Shown piece by piece: positions 26,428-34,305 of a DNA stretch of 64,000 nt (position 1 is its first letter; every line of letters begins with the position of its first letter). Location of the stretch: the NCBI GenBank assembly GCA_036386515.1, contig DASVVO010000103.1, forward strand, positions 1 to 64,000. Direction: 5' to 3'. A program made the position numbers and the translations under genes. The DNA comes from JAIVJZ01 sp036386515. GTDB lineage: Bacteria > Acidobacteriota > Blastocatellia > Pyrinomonadales > Pyrinomonadaceae. The notes under the pieces are model-generated. The model saw only the letters and a list, made by a program, of their open reading frames with translations, was not told where the DNA came from and made no database searches.

Positions 26428-26507
26428 ATCGTCAATCGTAAATAGATCAGAACTAAATTTAACTATTCACGAGTTCACGATTGACGTTCCCTTGACGATT
26501 CACGAAT
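26422..26507. repeat. Heptamer-repeat palindrome based on CGTGAAT/CGTCAAT
   Basis: Units CGTGAAT, CGTCAAT, CGTAAAT on the left begin inside the stop codon of the DUF971 gene; the complement (ATTCACGAGTTCACGATTGACG, in part) fills the right side up to the ATG of the response regulator. The loop is A+T-rich. Same seven-base architecture as the sites at 12400 and 25999 but a different unit. Confidence 0.8.
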
Positions 26508-26508
26508 T

Positions 26509-26913
26509 ATGACTGAAGCGAAGAAAATTCTGGTGGCGGAAGACGACGAGGTCGCGCGGCAGTTGCTCTGCATGACGCTGGAGCGGCAGGGCTTCGAGGT
26601 GCTGACCGCCGAAGACGGCCTGAAGGCGTATGAACTCGCCTTGAGCCGCCTTCCCGATCTGATCATCACGGATGTTTCCATGCCGGGCGCGGACGGCGCG
26701 CACTTCGTCCGCCGCGTGCGCGACACTGAGACGCTCGCGGCGACGCCCATCATCGTCACGACCGGGTTCGGCACCGGCAGCGCGACCTTCACGCTCAACG
26801 TGGGCGCGGATGCTTACGAGCCGAAGCCCGTCGATCCCGTGAATTTGGTGCTGACCGTGCGACGGCTGTTGGCGGAAGGGCGCGGCGGCCACCTGCCGCC
26901 GGAAGATTTTTAG
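26509..26913 (+). CDS. Single-domain response regulator (REC)
   Basis: A 134-residue receiver domain with no output domain. Acidic pocket EDDE at 11-14, phospho-acceptor Asp55 in LIITDVSMPG, conserved Thr about 84 in IIVTTGFG, and Lys106 in EPKPVD; so phosphorylation competence is expected. No cognate histidine kinase is nearby. Single-domain regulators act as shuttles or on protein partners. It is followed 15 bases later by the SemiSWEET-like gene, probably cotranscribed. Confidence 0.93.
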   Translation: MTEAKKILVAEDDEVARQLLCMTLERQGFEVLTAEDGLKAYELALSRLPDLIITDVSMPGADGAHFVRRVRDTETLAATPIIVTTGFGTGSATFTLNVGADAYEPKPVDPVNLVLTVRRLLAEGRGGHLPPEDF

Positions 26914-26928
26914 AACCAGGGGTGCAAG

Positions 26929-27252
26929 ATGCAGGAAGCTATCGGCTGGATCAGTTCGTTGATACTCGTGCTGACCATCGGCAAGCAGGTTTTCAAACAG
27001 TGGAAAGAAGGATCGAGCGAAAACGTCTCGAAGTGGTTGTTCATCGGGCAACTGGCCGCGTCGGTGGGATTCACGGTCTACAGTTGGCTAGTCGGCAACT
27101 GGGTCTTCGTCGTCACCAACGCGATCATGGTGCTGAACGCGCTGGCCGGTCTCTTCATCGTGCTGCATCACCGGCGGCGCGAACGTCGGGAGCAGGCATC
27201 GAATCCGAACGGCGCGGCCGCCGCCCCGGAACTCACGGCCGGACGCACTTGA
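26929..27252 (+). CDS. SemiSWEET/PQ-loop-like small membrane protein
   Basis: A 107-residue protein with three hydrophobic helices (about 5-21, 37-58, 61-80) and a basic C-terminal tail, the size and layout of a SemiSWEET sugar transporter half. The first loop has KQVFKQWKEGSSENVSKWLFIG, matching the GSTxxVS-like stretch of that family, although the Pro-Gln pair itself reads Lys-Gln. Such proteins dimerise to make a sugar pore; the substrate here is unknown. It sits 15 bases after the response regulator with GGGGTGCAAG before ATG. Confidence 0.75.
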   Translation: MQEAIGWISSLILVLTIGKQVFKQWKEGSSENVSKWLFIGQLAASVGFTVYSWLVGNWVFVVTNAIMVLNALAGLFIVLHHRRRERREQASNPNGAAAAPELTAGRT

Positions 27253-27284
27253 GTTAGCTTCGCTAAAAGCGGTATGTTTAATTT

Positions 27285-27551
27285 ATGAACGAGAGAGATT
27301 TTTTCAACGAGCAACAGGAGGCCAAGCGCGCCACCTACAGTTGCCCGCATTGCCGCGAGCGCGCCGACTACGAGGTGCGCTGGCTCAGGCGCACGAAGAA
27401 GAAAGACTTGCCGCGCGGCGCGAGCGAACAAGACCGCGCGCGGTTTCGCAATTCGCGCGACTACATGGTGCGTATCGACGACATGCTCGACTGCCCGCGC
27501 TGCCGCCGTCGTTTCGACATCCCGAACGCGCAATCGGTCGTCTTCATCTAG
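27285..27551 (+). CDS. Small zinc-ribbon protein
   Basis: An 88-residue protein with two CxxC knuckles, YSCPHCRERA near residue 20 and LDCPRCRRRF near residue 74, which should bind one zinc ion. Between them is a basic segment (RTKKKDLPRGAS). No other motif is visible. Function unknown; it could bind nucleic acid or protein. It follows the SemiSWEET-like gene by 32 bases on the same strand. Confidence 0.78.
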   Translation: MNERDFFNEQQEAKRATYSCPHCRERADYEVRWLRRTKKKDLPRGASEQDRARFRNSRDYMVRIDDMLDCPRCRRRFDIPNAQSVVFI

Positions 27552-27616
27552 CGCGACCGGCGCAGACACGCGGCCGCCGCGCCACGCCACATCCCTTGAA
27601 TAAGGAGAGCCGAACC

Positions 27617-27844
27617 ATGGAAGAGTTGATCAGGCAAGTGACCGAACGCACCGGCATCACCGAAGCGCAGGCGCGCACGGCCATCGATACCGTGATGGGC
27701 TACATGCGCGACAAACTGCCCGCCTCCGTCTCCGGCATGATTGACGGCGCGGTCGGCGGCGGCGCGGGCGTCGCGGGCGGCATGGCCGACACCGCGCAGA
27801 ACATGCTCGGCGGCATCGGCGGCATCTTCGGGAAGAAAGACTGA
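27617..27844 (+). CDS. Small protein with helical N-terminus and Gly/Ala-rich tail
   Basis: ATG 27617 follows AAGGAG. The 75-residue product begins MEELIRQVTERTGITEAQA, a helical module (through about residue 38) like that at the start of DUF2267- and DUF937-type proteins, then a Gly/Ala/Met-rich stretch ending GGIFGKKD. Similar small proteins occur widely; none has a defined function. The strong ribosome site supports the start. Confidence 0.75.
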   Translation: MEELIRQVTERTGITEAQARTAIDTVMGYMRDKLPASVSGMIDGAVGGGAGVAGGMADTAQNMLGGIGGIFGKKD

Positions 27845-27943
27845 GCAGGGCGCGCCCCCGCCGCTAGTTTGCCTGGCCGTCGCCGCTCGCATGGGCGGCG
27901 ACGGTCAACGCTCGTCCGCCGCGAAGCCGGCGATAATTCACCG

Positions 27944-27992
27944 CCGCGAAGGACGCGAAGGTAGTTTCACCTTTCGCGTCCTTCGCGGTTTT
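27944..27992 (+). terminator. Long hairpin (CCGCGAAGGACGCGAAGGT and complement)
   Basis: Left arm 27944-27962, right arm 27969-27988 with one extra base, followed by TTTT. The arm contains a partial 9-base periodicity (CGCGAAGGA, CGCGAAGGT). Likely ends the small-protein unit. Confidence 0.7.
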
Positions 27993-28339
27993 CATTTGGA
28001 AGATGTCCGAAAGCGTATCAGAAAAAGGCGCAGATGGGGTGCGAGTGAACGATTGGGAAACTATCGGGTACGCGGCGGAGTGATTGCCGAACTGTCACGG
28101 CGAAGTTGCGCGCATGTGAATCGTATTTGAAACAGGCCGAAAACGCGCTCGCGGTTTTTGGGTGAGCGCGGTTCCGAAGGCTTCCAACGCGCCTTGAAAC
28201 TTGTGGCCTTTGATTTGCTATAGGTGTCCACGAGTTCCGAAGCGGCGCAACTAACGTGAACTAATTGGAACTTTCCCGACGCATCGAGCGTCTATAGTTA
28301 CGAAAGAAAATACACAACAAGGTGGGTAGGGCAATCATC
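27993..28339. other. Intergenic region without recognised gene
   Basis: About 350 bases, A+T-richer than neighbours. TATAGT at about 28292 may be a -10 element for the next gene, but no good -35 is placed. No RNA family recognised. Confidence 0.5.
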
Positions 28340-28573
28340 ATGACGACGAATAAATCTATCAAGATCATCAAACGCGAAGAACGCGCCGCGCTGGAAGCCG
28401 CCGCCGCCGACGCGAGCACCGAGCAGAAGAAGACGACGCACGAAGCCGCGCGCGACGTGGTGGCGACCGTGACCGAATGGGTCAACGAGTTTCAGCAGAA
28501 GCGTCGCACCGAAACCTCACAGGCGTTGAAGACGCTCTTCGGCGAGACGACGCCGCAGCCGAGCAAGGCATAA
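28340..28573 (+). CDS. Small hypothetical helical protein (77 aa)
   Basis: Begins MTTNKSIKIIKREERAALEA at ATG 28340; an in-frame GTG at 28322 is the alternative. Composition is Ala/Glu/Lys/Thr-rich and the profile is one or two amphipathic helices (HEAARDVVATVTEWVNEFQQ), no membrane segment. It ends before a clear terminator, so the transcription unit is self-contained. I do not recognise the family. Confidence 0.65.
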   Translation: MTTNKSIKIIKREERAALEAAAADASTEQKKTTHEAARDVVATVTEWVNEFQQKRRTETSQALKTLFGETTPQPSKA

Positions 28574-28596
28574 CTTTCCGACACCCGGAGCAATTC

Positions 28597-28639
28597 GCTT
28601 GCGCCCTAGCATCTCCACCCGAGACGCTAGGGCGCAAGC
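28597..28639 (+). terminator. Intrinsic terminator
   Basis: GCTTGCGCCCTAGC (28597-28610) pairs exactly with 28626-28639, followed by TCTTTTTG. Confidence 0.85.
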
Positions 28640-28644
28640 TCTTT

Positions 28645-29164
28645 TTGACGCCTCACCCTCTCATTCCCACCCTCGCCGCCACGCGGCAACTCCGCCACCT
28701 CTTCGTTACAAAAAGAACGATGGTAATCATGCGCCAGGCGACTATCGACACGCGAGGGGAGCGCGCTATAGCATCGCGCCAACAGCGAGAAGGGGGCTTG
28801 CCGAACGCCATAGTCGGCAAACGCCGAAAAGTCTTCGCAGAAGCGAGGCGAACGCGTTGCGGGTGTCGCGCTCCGCGTGCCCCTCGCATCGCCCGGCCAC
28901 CCGCTCGCGCGCCGAACCGGAGGAACGCGCACACCCCGCCGACCGCCAAGTCAAACACAAACGGCGCGCGGGCGACGACGGGTGACGGACGCTTCGCTGC
29001 CGCGAAAATTTTGCTTTTCAATCTTGCCGGTTCGTGCTTAATATAGCGCGCTCGTAGATTTTCCATGTTTTTGCCGCCGCGTCACGGCGCGCATGCTTCC
29101 ACCGGCATGACGCGAATTTTTCGCGCGGTTTGTCGTCATACACTTTTTTGAGGAGGCTAGTTTA
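28645..29164. other. Intergenic region without recognised gene
   Basis: About 520 bases. Open frames cross it on both strands but lack ribosome sites and have unnatural Arg/Pro-rich composition, so I do not call them. The last bases carry GAGGAGG (29150-29156) for the ferredoxin gene. Confidence 0.55.
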
Positions 29165-29449
29165 ATGACCTACGTTGTGTGCGAACCCTGCTTCGGCTGC
29201 CGTTATACGGACTGCGCGCTGGTCTGTCCCGTCGAGGCTTTCCATCTCGACGATGAGATGGCCGCACTCGTGATCAACCCGGAGACTTGTATTGATTGCG
29301 ACGCGTGCGTGCCGGAGTGTCCCGTCGAGGCCATCTTCGCCGAGGACAAAGTGCCGGCCGAGTGGGCGCACTATACCGAGATCAACGCCGACCGCTCGCT
29401 CAGAGCCGGCTTGCCGATCCAGAGTGAAAAACTCGACCCGCTGTGCTGA
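29165..29449 (+). CDS. Seven-iron-type ferredoxin (FdxA-like)
   Basis: A 94-residue dicluster ferredoxin. The first motif CFGCRYTDCALVCPVEAF gives the C-x2-C-x4-C-x3-CP arrangement of the FdxA/Azotobacter FdI type; the second, CIDCDACVPECPVEAIF, is a standard 4Fe-4S site. The extra Cys normally found three residues after the first CP (CPVDC in FdI) is Ala here. After the clusters the conserved EDKVPAEWAHYTEINAD helix is present. It carries electrons in the cytosol; partners are unknown. GAGGAGG upstream. Confidence 0.93.
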   Translation: MTYVVCEPCFGCRYTDCALVCPVEAFHLDDEMAALVINPETCIDCDACVPECPVEAIFAEDKVPAEWAHYTEINADRSLRAGLPIQSEKLDPLC

Positions 29450-29614
29450 CGCCCGGCGGGGATTGCGACGCGGCCGCGACCCGCGTCGCTCTCTCTCCGC
29501 GAGGCGCGACACACGGGTGGCGGAAAACACGGCGCGCAAGTCTCTCGAACGCGCGAGAGGGGCTTGCGCTTCGTCGTCTCTACGGCGACGCGCTAAGGCG
29601 GGAAGCTTGAGTGG

Positions 29615-29914
29615 ATGAGTAAAACTGCGAAACGTCTGTTGAGCGGTCTCGCACTGGCGGTCGGCGGCGTCGGCGCGGCGACGTTCATCGGGCGACGCAG
29701 GGCGACGCGGAAAGCGAAACGTCAGGAGCGCGAAAGCGGCCTCGACCGCTGGGCGCGCCCCGGCATGAGCGTCACCTTCCGCGGCGAACTGATGCCGGGT
29801 CGCCAGCGCGCGGAGCGCACGTTTCGCGTCGCCGAGTTGTTGCCGAGCGGGCGCGTCCGGCTCGACGGCGTGGCGGGCGAGCACACGGAAAGCGAGTTCG
29901 AGGCAGCGCGCTAG
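29615..29914 (+). CDS. Small hypothetical protein with N-terminal membrane helix
   Basis: The 99-residue product starts MSKTAKRLLSGLALAVGGVG, a hydrophobic segment of about 20 residues flanked by basic residues, so it may be membrane-anchored. The rest (about residues 45-99: MSVTFRGELMPGRQRAERTF, VAELLPSGRVRLDGV) reads like a short beta-barrel fold. No known motif. It is 57 bases before the TPR gene on the same strand. Confidence 0.65.
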   Translation: MSKTAKRLLSGLALAVGGVGAATFIGRRRATRKAKRQERESGLDRWARPGMSVTFRGELMPGRQRAERTFRVAELLPSGRVRLDGVAGEHTESEFEAAR

Positions 29915-29971
29915 AAGTGAGACAAAGGGGCGCAGCGGCGGCCGCGTCGCGGCGGGAAAGGTGGAGCGAAA

Positions 29972-30319
29972 GTGTCACAGGAAAGAATCGAAGCGTTCAA
30001 GGCGATGGTGGCCGCGCAGCCGGAACAGGAGATGGTCTGGTACGGGCTGGCGAACGAGTACGTGAAATTGGAACGTTGGGACGAGGCGGCGGACGCGCTC
30101 CGGCAAGTCGTGAAATTGAACGCCGACTTCACGGCGGCCTACCAGATGCTCGGCACGTCGCTCGCGAATCAGGGGCGGCGCGAGGAGGCGCGGCGCGCGT
30201 GGGCGGACGGGATCGAGGTGGCGAACCGCACGGGCGCGTGGAAAGCGCGGCAGCACATGGAAGGCTTGATGGCGGACTCGGAAGCGACGACGACGGCGGG
30301 CGGCGAATTCTGCGAATGA
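29972..30319 (+). CDS. Tetratricopeptide repeat protein
   Basis: GTG start at 29972 after GGTGGAG. The 115 residues form about two to three TPR units: MVWYGLANEYVKLERWDEAA, AAYQMLGTSLANQGRREEAR, with canonical Gly/Ala/Tyr positions. No signal peptide. A small adaptor for protein-protein binding is likely; partner unknown. A terminator-like hairpin follows. Confidence 0.85.
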   Translation: MSQERIEAFKAMVAAQPEQEMVWYGLANEYVKLERWDEAADALRQVVKLNADFTAAYQMLGTSLANQGRREEARRAWADGIEVANRTGAWKARQHMEGLMADSEATTTAGGEFCE

Positions 30320-30351
30320 CGAACTGACGACTCTATCTCAACCAACCGTGC

Positions 30352-30382
30352 GCGAGCCGCTTCTCACTTGAGGCGGCTTTTG
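30352..30382. terminator. Terminator hairpin between convergent genes
   Basis: AGCCGCTTCTCACTTGAGGCGGCTTTT, a stem with a small bulge followed by TTTTGATTTTT on the plus strand. Serves the TPR gene. Confidence 0.65.
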
Positions 30383-30457
30383 ATTTTTCGCGGCACAAAT
30401 TTCACGACCCGCGCTTTTCAACGCGCGCTTTTCAACGAGCGGATTTTCAATACGCCT

Positions 30458-31234
30458 TCACCACTGGTAGGCGCGTCCGGTTTCCATCGCGGAGAGGCCG
30501 CGGATGCCGAGCGCGTCGAGTTCGCGGACGAGCGTTTCGCGGTAGGAGGGTTTGAGGTGAACGGCCAGCACGTCGAGATGGCGGTGCGAGAGCTTGCGTA
30601 GTTCGGCGGCGACGCCCGCGGGCGTGAGGTGGCCGGAAACTTCGGCGAGCTTTCCCATCGAGTTGGGGAACGACGCCTCGATGAAGAGGGCGGAGATGCC
30701 CGCGCGCTCGTTGACGACTTCCCAGAACTCTTCGGTGGCGGCCGTGTCGGAACTGAACGCGACGGTCGTCCGGCCGTCCGAGACGACGAGGCCGACCGTG
30801 GGGACGATGTGGTTGACGGGCACGGCCTCGACCGTCAGGTGCGCCACCCGAAATTCTTCGCGCGGGCGAAACGGGACATACTCCATCACGTAGCCGTGTT
30901 CGTTCTTCAGTTGGGAGAAGCGCGGGTAGACCGTCCAGTTGAACACGTCGCGTTCGAGCAGGGCGATGACTTCCTCGGTGGCGTGGACGCGGATGGGTTC
31001 GGTCAGGAGCGCGAAATGATCGTCTATGAAGATGGGGAGCGTCGCCATGTGATCCATGTGCGGGTGCGTGACGATGATGTCGCGGACGCTGTCGTGTTGT
31101 TCGTCGGAGAGGGCGAGGGCGATGCTCCCGGCGTCCACGGCGACGCGGTCGTCGATGACGAAACAGGTGAGTCGCTGTTCCTGCGTGGCGCGGCCGTGTC
31201 GGTCGAAGGTGCTGGGAAGAAGTTGGATTTTCAC
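30458..31234 (-). CDS. Metallo-beta-lactamase-fold hydrolase, class II cAMP phosphodiesterase-like
   Basis: This 258-residue protein has the metal motif HPHMDH (HxHxDH) in DIIVTHPHMDHMATLPIF, further ligands in VNHIVPTVG and FSSDTAAT, and a late His in LAVHLKPSY. The N-terminal LLPSTFDRHGRATQEQRLTC resembles PDEII-type cyclic-nucleotide phosphodiesterases, which hydrolyse cAMP/cGMP. Exact substrate is inference. It starts with GTG and lies 32 bases after the PrsW gene, so it is the last gene of a three-gene minus-strand operon. Confidence 0.85.
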   Translation of the reverse strand: MKIQLLPSTFDRHGRATQEQRLTCFVIDDRVAVDAGSIALALSDEQHDSVRDIIVTHPHMDHMATLPIFIDDHFALLTEPIRVHATEEVIALLERDVFNWTVYPRFSQLKNEHGYVMEYVPFRPREEFRVAHLTVEAVPVNHIVPTVGLVVSDGRTTVAFSSDTAATEEFWEVVNERAGISALFIEASFPNSMGKLAEVSGHLTPAGVAAELRKLSHRHLDVLAVHLKPSYRETLVRELDALGIRGLSAMETGRAYQW

Positions 31235-31266
31235 GGGGGGATTTCCGTTTTAAGTTTCGCTCGGCT

Positions 31267-32427
31267 TCAAGAGATGTTGAACCGGCCGCGCAACTCCGAG
31301 AGTTGCCGGACGTAGAATTCTTCGATGGCCGCGCCGTTCTCGACCGCGCGACCCTGCGCGACGCGGTTGCGGTGGAAGGCCAACTCGCTCGCCACCCGGT
31401 TGAACTCGCGCCGCACGCGCCACGAACGATAACCGCCCTTGGTTAGAGCCTGGAAAGACGCGCCCATCCGCCCGCGCACGCTCGCCAGCAGTTCGAGTTC
31501 GGAGTGCGTCAAACGCCCGCGCTCAAGGTCGTGCCTGAGGTGCTCGCGCACGATGCGCCCCTCGCGCCTCAGCCCGAAATAGATCGAGACGAGCACTGCG
31601 ACGAACATCGGCACCATGATCAGGAAGTAGACGATGAAGTAGAGCGCGGCGTTGATCGAGGCCGAAAGATTCCAGAGGCTGTGCAGGATCATCGCGAGGA
31701 GGAGTCCGCACACGGGCGCGCAAAATCTGACGAGGCCGCTTTTCGTCTGGCTCGCCAAACCCAGACCGATGCCCGTCATGCTCGTGAACAACGGGTGCGA
31801 GAAGGGAGCCATCATGCCGCGCAGGACGAACAGCATCACGCCGCCGCCGACGCCTCCCTCCAACGCCGCTTTGCCGTAATACTGGATGTTCTCCGTCATG
31901 GCGAAACCGAGTCCGACCATCGAGGCGTAGACGATGCCGTCGATCACGCCGTCGAACTCGTCGTGCTTCCAGAAGTAGAGGACGAAGAGCACGGCCGCCT
32001 TCATGCTCTCCTCGACGATGGGCGCGGAGATCACCGCGCCGTAGAAATTGCCCGCTTCGTTGTTGATGAGGGCGGCGACGATGAGGCTGCCGATCGTGTT
32101 GACGAAGGCGGCGATGAACACCGCCCCGACCGCGCCCCAGACGAAAGCCGTGACGAGCGTCCAGGTCGGTTCGGATTCGTAGCGGTCGATCCAGAGCACG
32201 AGCGCGACGTAGACGGGCGCGGGCAGGGTGGCGAGCACGAAGCCGATGAGCAGCGGGACGAGGCCGGTCTCCAGCCCGGTCAGCGCGAGCAGGAGCAGCG
32301 CGAGCAGGAGCGCGACGAGCGACGCGAAGGCGATCGCCGCGGCGCGCAAGAGGCGGCGGCGCGGTTGCGCCCGAAGGGCGGGCGCAGCGGCGAGCGTCGT
32401 CTGCGGGATGCCTGCGAATTCGTTCAT
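31267..32427 (-). CDS. PrsW family intramembrane metalloprotease
   Basis: A 386-residue protein with about eight membrane helices. Family signatures: IDRYESEPTWTL after the second helix, APIVEESMKAAVLF (the E-E-x-x-K motif), GFAMTENIQYY (E-N), HPLFTSMTGIGLG and ILHSLWN supply the His ligands. In Bacillus subtilis PrsW cleaves an anti-sigma factor at site 1; other members have unknown targets. The C-terminal ~110 residues form a cytosolic helical extension. It is between a zinc-ribbon membrane protein and the MBL-fold hydrolase. Confidence 0.92.
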   Translation of the reverse strand: MNEFAGIPQTTLAAAPALRAQPRRRLLRAAAIAFASLVALLLALLLLALTGLETGLVPLLIGFVLATLPAPVYVALVLWIDRYESEPTWTLVTAFVWGAVGAVFIAAFVNTIGSLIVAALINNEAGNFYGAVISAPIVEESMKAAVLFVLYFWKHDEFDGVIDGIVYASMVGLGFAMTENIQYYGKAALEGGVGGGVMLFVLRGMMAPFSHPLFTSMTGIGLGLASQTKSGLVRFCAPVCGLLLAMILHSLWNLSASINAALYFIVYFLIMVPMFVAVLVSIYFGLRREGRIVREHLRHDLERGRLTHSELELLASVRGRMGASFQALTKGGYRSWRVRREFNRVASELAFHRNRVAQGRAVENGAAIEEFYVRQLSELRGRFNIS

Positions 32428-32473
32428 GGGAAGCGTCGAAGGTTCTATTCGAGGATTAGGCGGGCGCGTGCGC

Positions 32474-32851
32474 TCAGTCGAGCACGACGGCCAGCATGAA
32501 CGCCAGAAACATCAGGAAGAGCAAAAGTAGGACGAAGCCGACGCCGAACTTCCGCGAGCGTGCGCGCCCTGCGGGCGGCGGCGCGCTGTGCGGCATGGAT
32601 TGGGCGATGCCTGCGGTCGGAGCGGAGAGGGGCGCGTTCGGGCGGCTTGCCGGTTGAGCTTCCATGACGGCCGGGGGCACAAAAGTTTGCGGCGGCGGCG
32701 TGGGGCGGCGCGGCGGTTCGAGCACGGTTGCGCCGAAGTCCGGGAGGGGCGTCTCGCGCGCCGCCTTCGCGGCGTCCATCGGCGAGCCGCAGTTGTGGCA
32801 GAACGCCTTCTCCTCTCTCACGGCCGTGCCGCACTTGGGACAATTGATCAT
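32474..32851 (-). CDS. Zinc-ribbon protein with C-terminal membrane anchor
   Basis: The start at 32851 gives MINCPKCGTAVREEKAFCHN with paired CxxC knuckles (a zinc ribbon). Then comes a Pro-rich linker (about residues 35-95) and a single C-terminal membrane helix (FGVGFVLLLLFLMFLAFMLA). It is a tail-anchored topology with the ribbon in the cytosol. It begins the operon with PrsW (46 bases) and the MBL-fold gene. One possibility is a PrsW substrate or adaptor, but this is only context. Confidence 0.8.
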   Translation of the reverse strand: MINCPKCGTAVREEKAFCHNCGSPMDAAKAARETPLPDFGATVLEPPRRPTPPPQTFVPPAVMEAQPASRPNAPLSAPTAGIAQSMPHSAPPPAGRARSRKFGVGFVLLLLFLMFLAFMLAVVLD

Positions 32852-33081
32852 TAACCTGTTCCGCCCGCCGTCGCGGCACGAACGCCCACGCGCTTGCCGT
32901 TGTGCGATGAGAATGTGATCGCTCTGCGCAGGATTGAAGAATCGGGGGCGATCGAACGTCGGCCGTTCGACCAAAGGGCGCGCTCTTTTCCGCAAGCGCG
33001 CGCCAGTATAAACAGATTTGCCCCCCACTGCCAGTAGAATTTCGAGCGGGCGCGGCCTGTCCGAGCCGGGGCGACGGCGGT
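32852..33081. other. Divergent intergenic region
   Basis: Shared upstream region of the minus-strand PrsW operon and the plus-strand gene at 33250. Apart from the palindrome at 33082 I recognise nothing. Confidence 0.5.
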
Positions 33082-33096
33082 GTCAACTGTTGACAG
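33082..33096. promoter_or_regulatory. Operator-like palindrome overlapping a TTGACA
   Basis: TGTCAACTGTTGACA is a perfect 7-1-7 inverted repeat. Its right half contains TTGACA (33091-33096), a -35-like hexamer, with TATAAT at 33117-33122 but a 20-base spacer, longer than usual. A dimeric repressor or activator site is plausible for the gene at 33250. Confidence 0.5.
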
Positions 33097-33249
33097 ACTC
33101 GGTTGAAAAGGTGACTATAATTTTCGTTTCGGCTTGATTGGCTTTCGCGCCCGCGCCGTGTGCCGTGACAGAGGTTCAGGCACATAGCGAACCGCTCTTA
33201 GAGGAGAGCGGCGCGAGTCGCCCCCGTCCCTCGTTCCCGGAGAGTACGC

Positions 33250-34305
33250 TTGCCCAGCGAATCGGCAAACTATACAGACGCAAATCGCCAGCCCCGCGCC
33301 CCCGCCGGAGGACAGCCGCGCAGGCGTCCGTCCGCGCGCCCGCGGCGGCCGTCGTCGGCCGGCTTTATGTTGGCGGCGGTGGTCGTCTCGGTGGTGGTCT
33401 TCGTCGGGTTGTGGTGGTTGCTCGCCGTGAGCGGCGACGAAGCCCCGCTCCTGCCCGCCGGTTTGGTGGCGAGCGTCGTGCTGCTCATTGCGATAGCGGC
33501 GCGCGAGGTGGTGATGCGGCGCGCGTGGGCGCGCTACACGCACGAACTCGAAATGCAGATGGGCAGCGAGGGCGCGCAGACGGCTCCGGCGGGCTTGCAG
33601 CAACGCCCGGCCACGCACAAAGCGAGCGTGCGTGCGACCGCCAATTCGCTCCGCGCCTTGCAGCAACGACTCGCGCAGGCCAACGAATCGGGCGTGCAAC
33701 AACCGGCCGCGCACCTCGAAGCCTTCCGCCTGTGCGAACAATACCTGTCGAGCACCGAGGAGACGATCCGCGCTTCGGGCACGGCGGCCGATGTGCGCGT
33801 CGCCCTGCGCGCGGGGCAGGAGCGCGTGCGCGGTCTGCAAAAGCATCATCTCCTCTCGTGGGTGCGCGGCGAGGCGCAGCGGCTCACGCACGAGGCGCAA
33901 CGCCGCGTCAGCGTCTCCGACAAGATCGAGACGGCGATGCGCGCGCTCGATGTCATCAACGAGTCGTTGCAGGTGTACCCGGCCGAGCCGGAACTGCGCG
34001 ACTCCGCGCTCGCCGTCCACAACTTCATCGCCACCGTCAAGGTCGCGCACTGGGTGGAACTCGCCGAGCGCGCCGCCTTTCGCGGACGCTACACGCGCGC
34101 CGTCGCGCGCTACCGCGACGCGCTCTTTTACCTCTCGCGCGCCCAGATGAGCGAGGACGCGCGAGAGGAAGCCGCCAACCGCATCAACCGCGAGATCGAG
34201 ATGCTGCGCGCACGTTTGGCGATGGGCGACGTGGAAGATGAACCGCCGCTGCGGCGTCCCGCGAAAAGGGGGAACGACGGGCGCGCCGGGAGAAGCCAGT
34301 CTTAA
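33250..34305 (+). CDS. Membrane protein with two N-terminal helices and helical cytosolic domain
   Basis: TTG start at 33250 behind GGAGAG. The 351-residue protein has a Pro/Arg-rich N-terminus, two membrane helices at about 39-60 and 67-86, and a long helical C-terminal domain. The stretch YPAEPELRDSALAVHNFIAT and AAFRGRYTRAVARYRDALFYLSRA resembles a TPR-like hairpin. No catalytic motif seen. Function unknown. Monocistronic with an operator-like palindrome upstream. Confidence 0.7.
   Translation: MPSESANYTDANRQPRAPAGGQPRRRPSARPRRPSSAGFMLAAVVVSVVVFVGLWWLLAVSGDEAPLLPAGLVASVVLLIAIAAREVVMRRAWARYTHELEMQMGSEGAQTAPAGLQQRPATHKASVRATANSLRALQQRLAQANESGVQQPAAHLEAFRLCEQYLSSTEETIRASGTAADVRVALRAGQERVRGLQKHHLLSWVRGEAQRLTHEAQRRVSVSDKIETAMRALDVINESLQVYPAEPELRDSALAVHNFIATVKVAHWVELAERAAFRGRYTRAVARYRDALFYLSRAQMSEDAREEAANRINREIEMLRARLAMGDVEDEPPLRRPAKRGNDGRAGRSQS

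Noticed and set aside
28477..29046. Plus-strand frame in the gap before the ferredoxin
   Set aside because: Crosses a strong terminator, has no ribosome site, and its Arg/Pro/Thr-rich composition fits random G+C-rich DNA.
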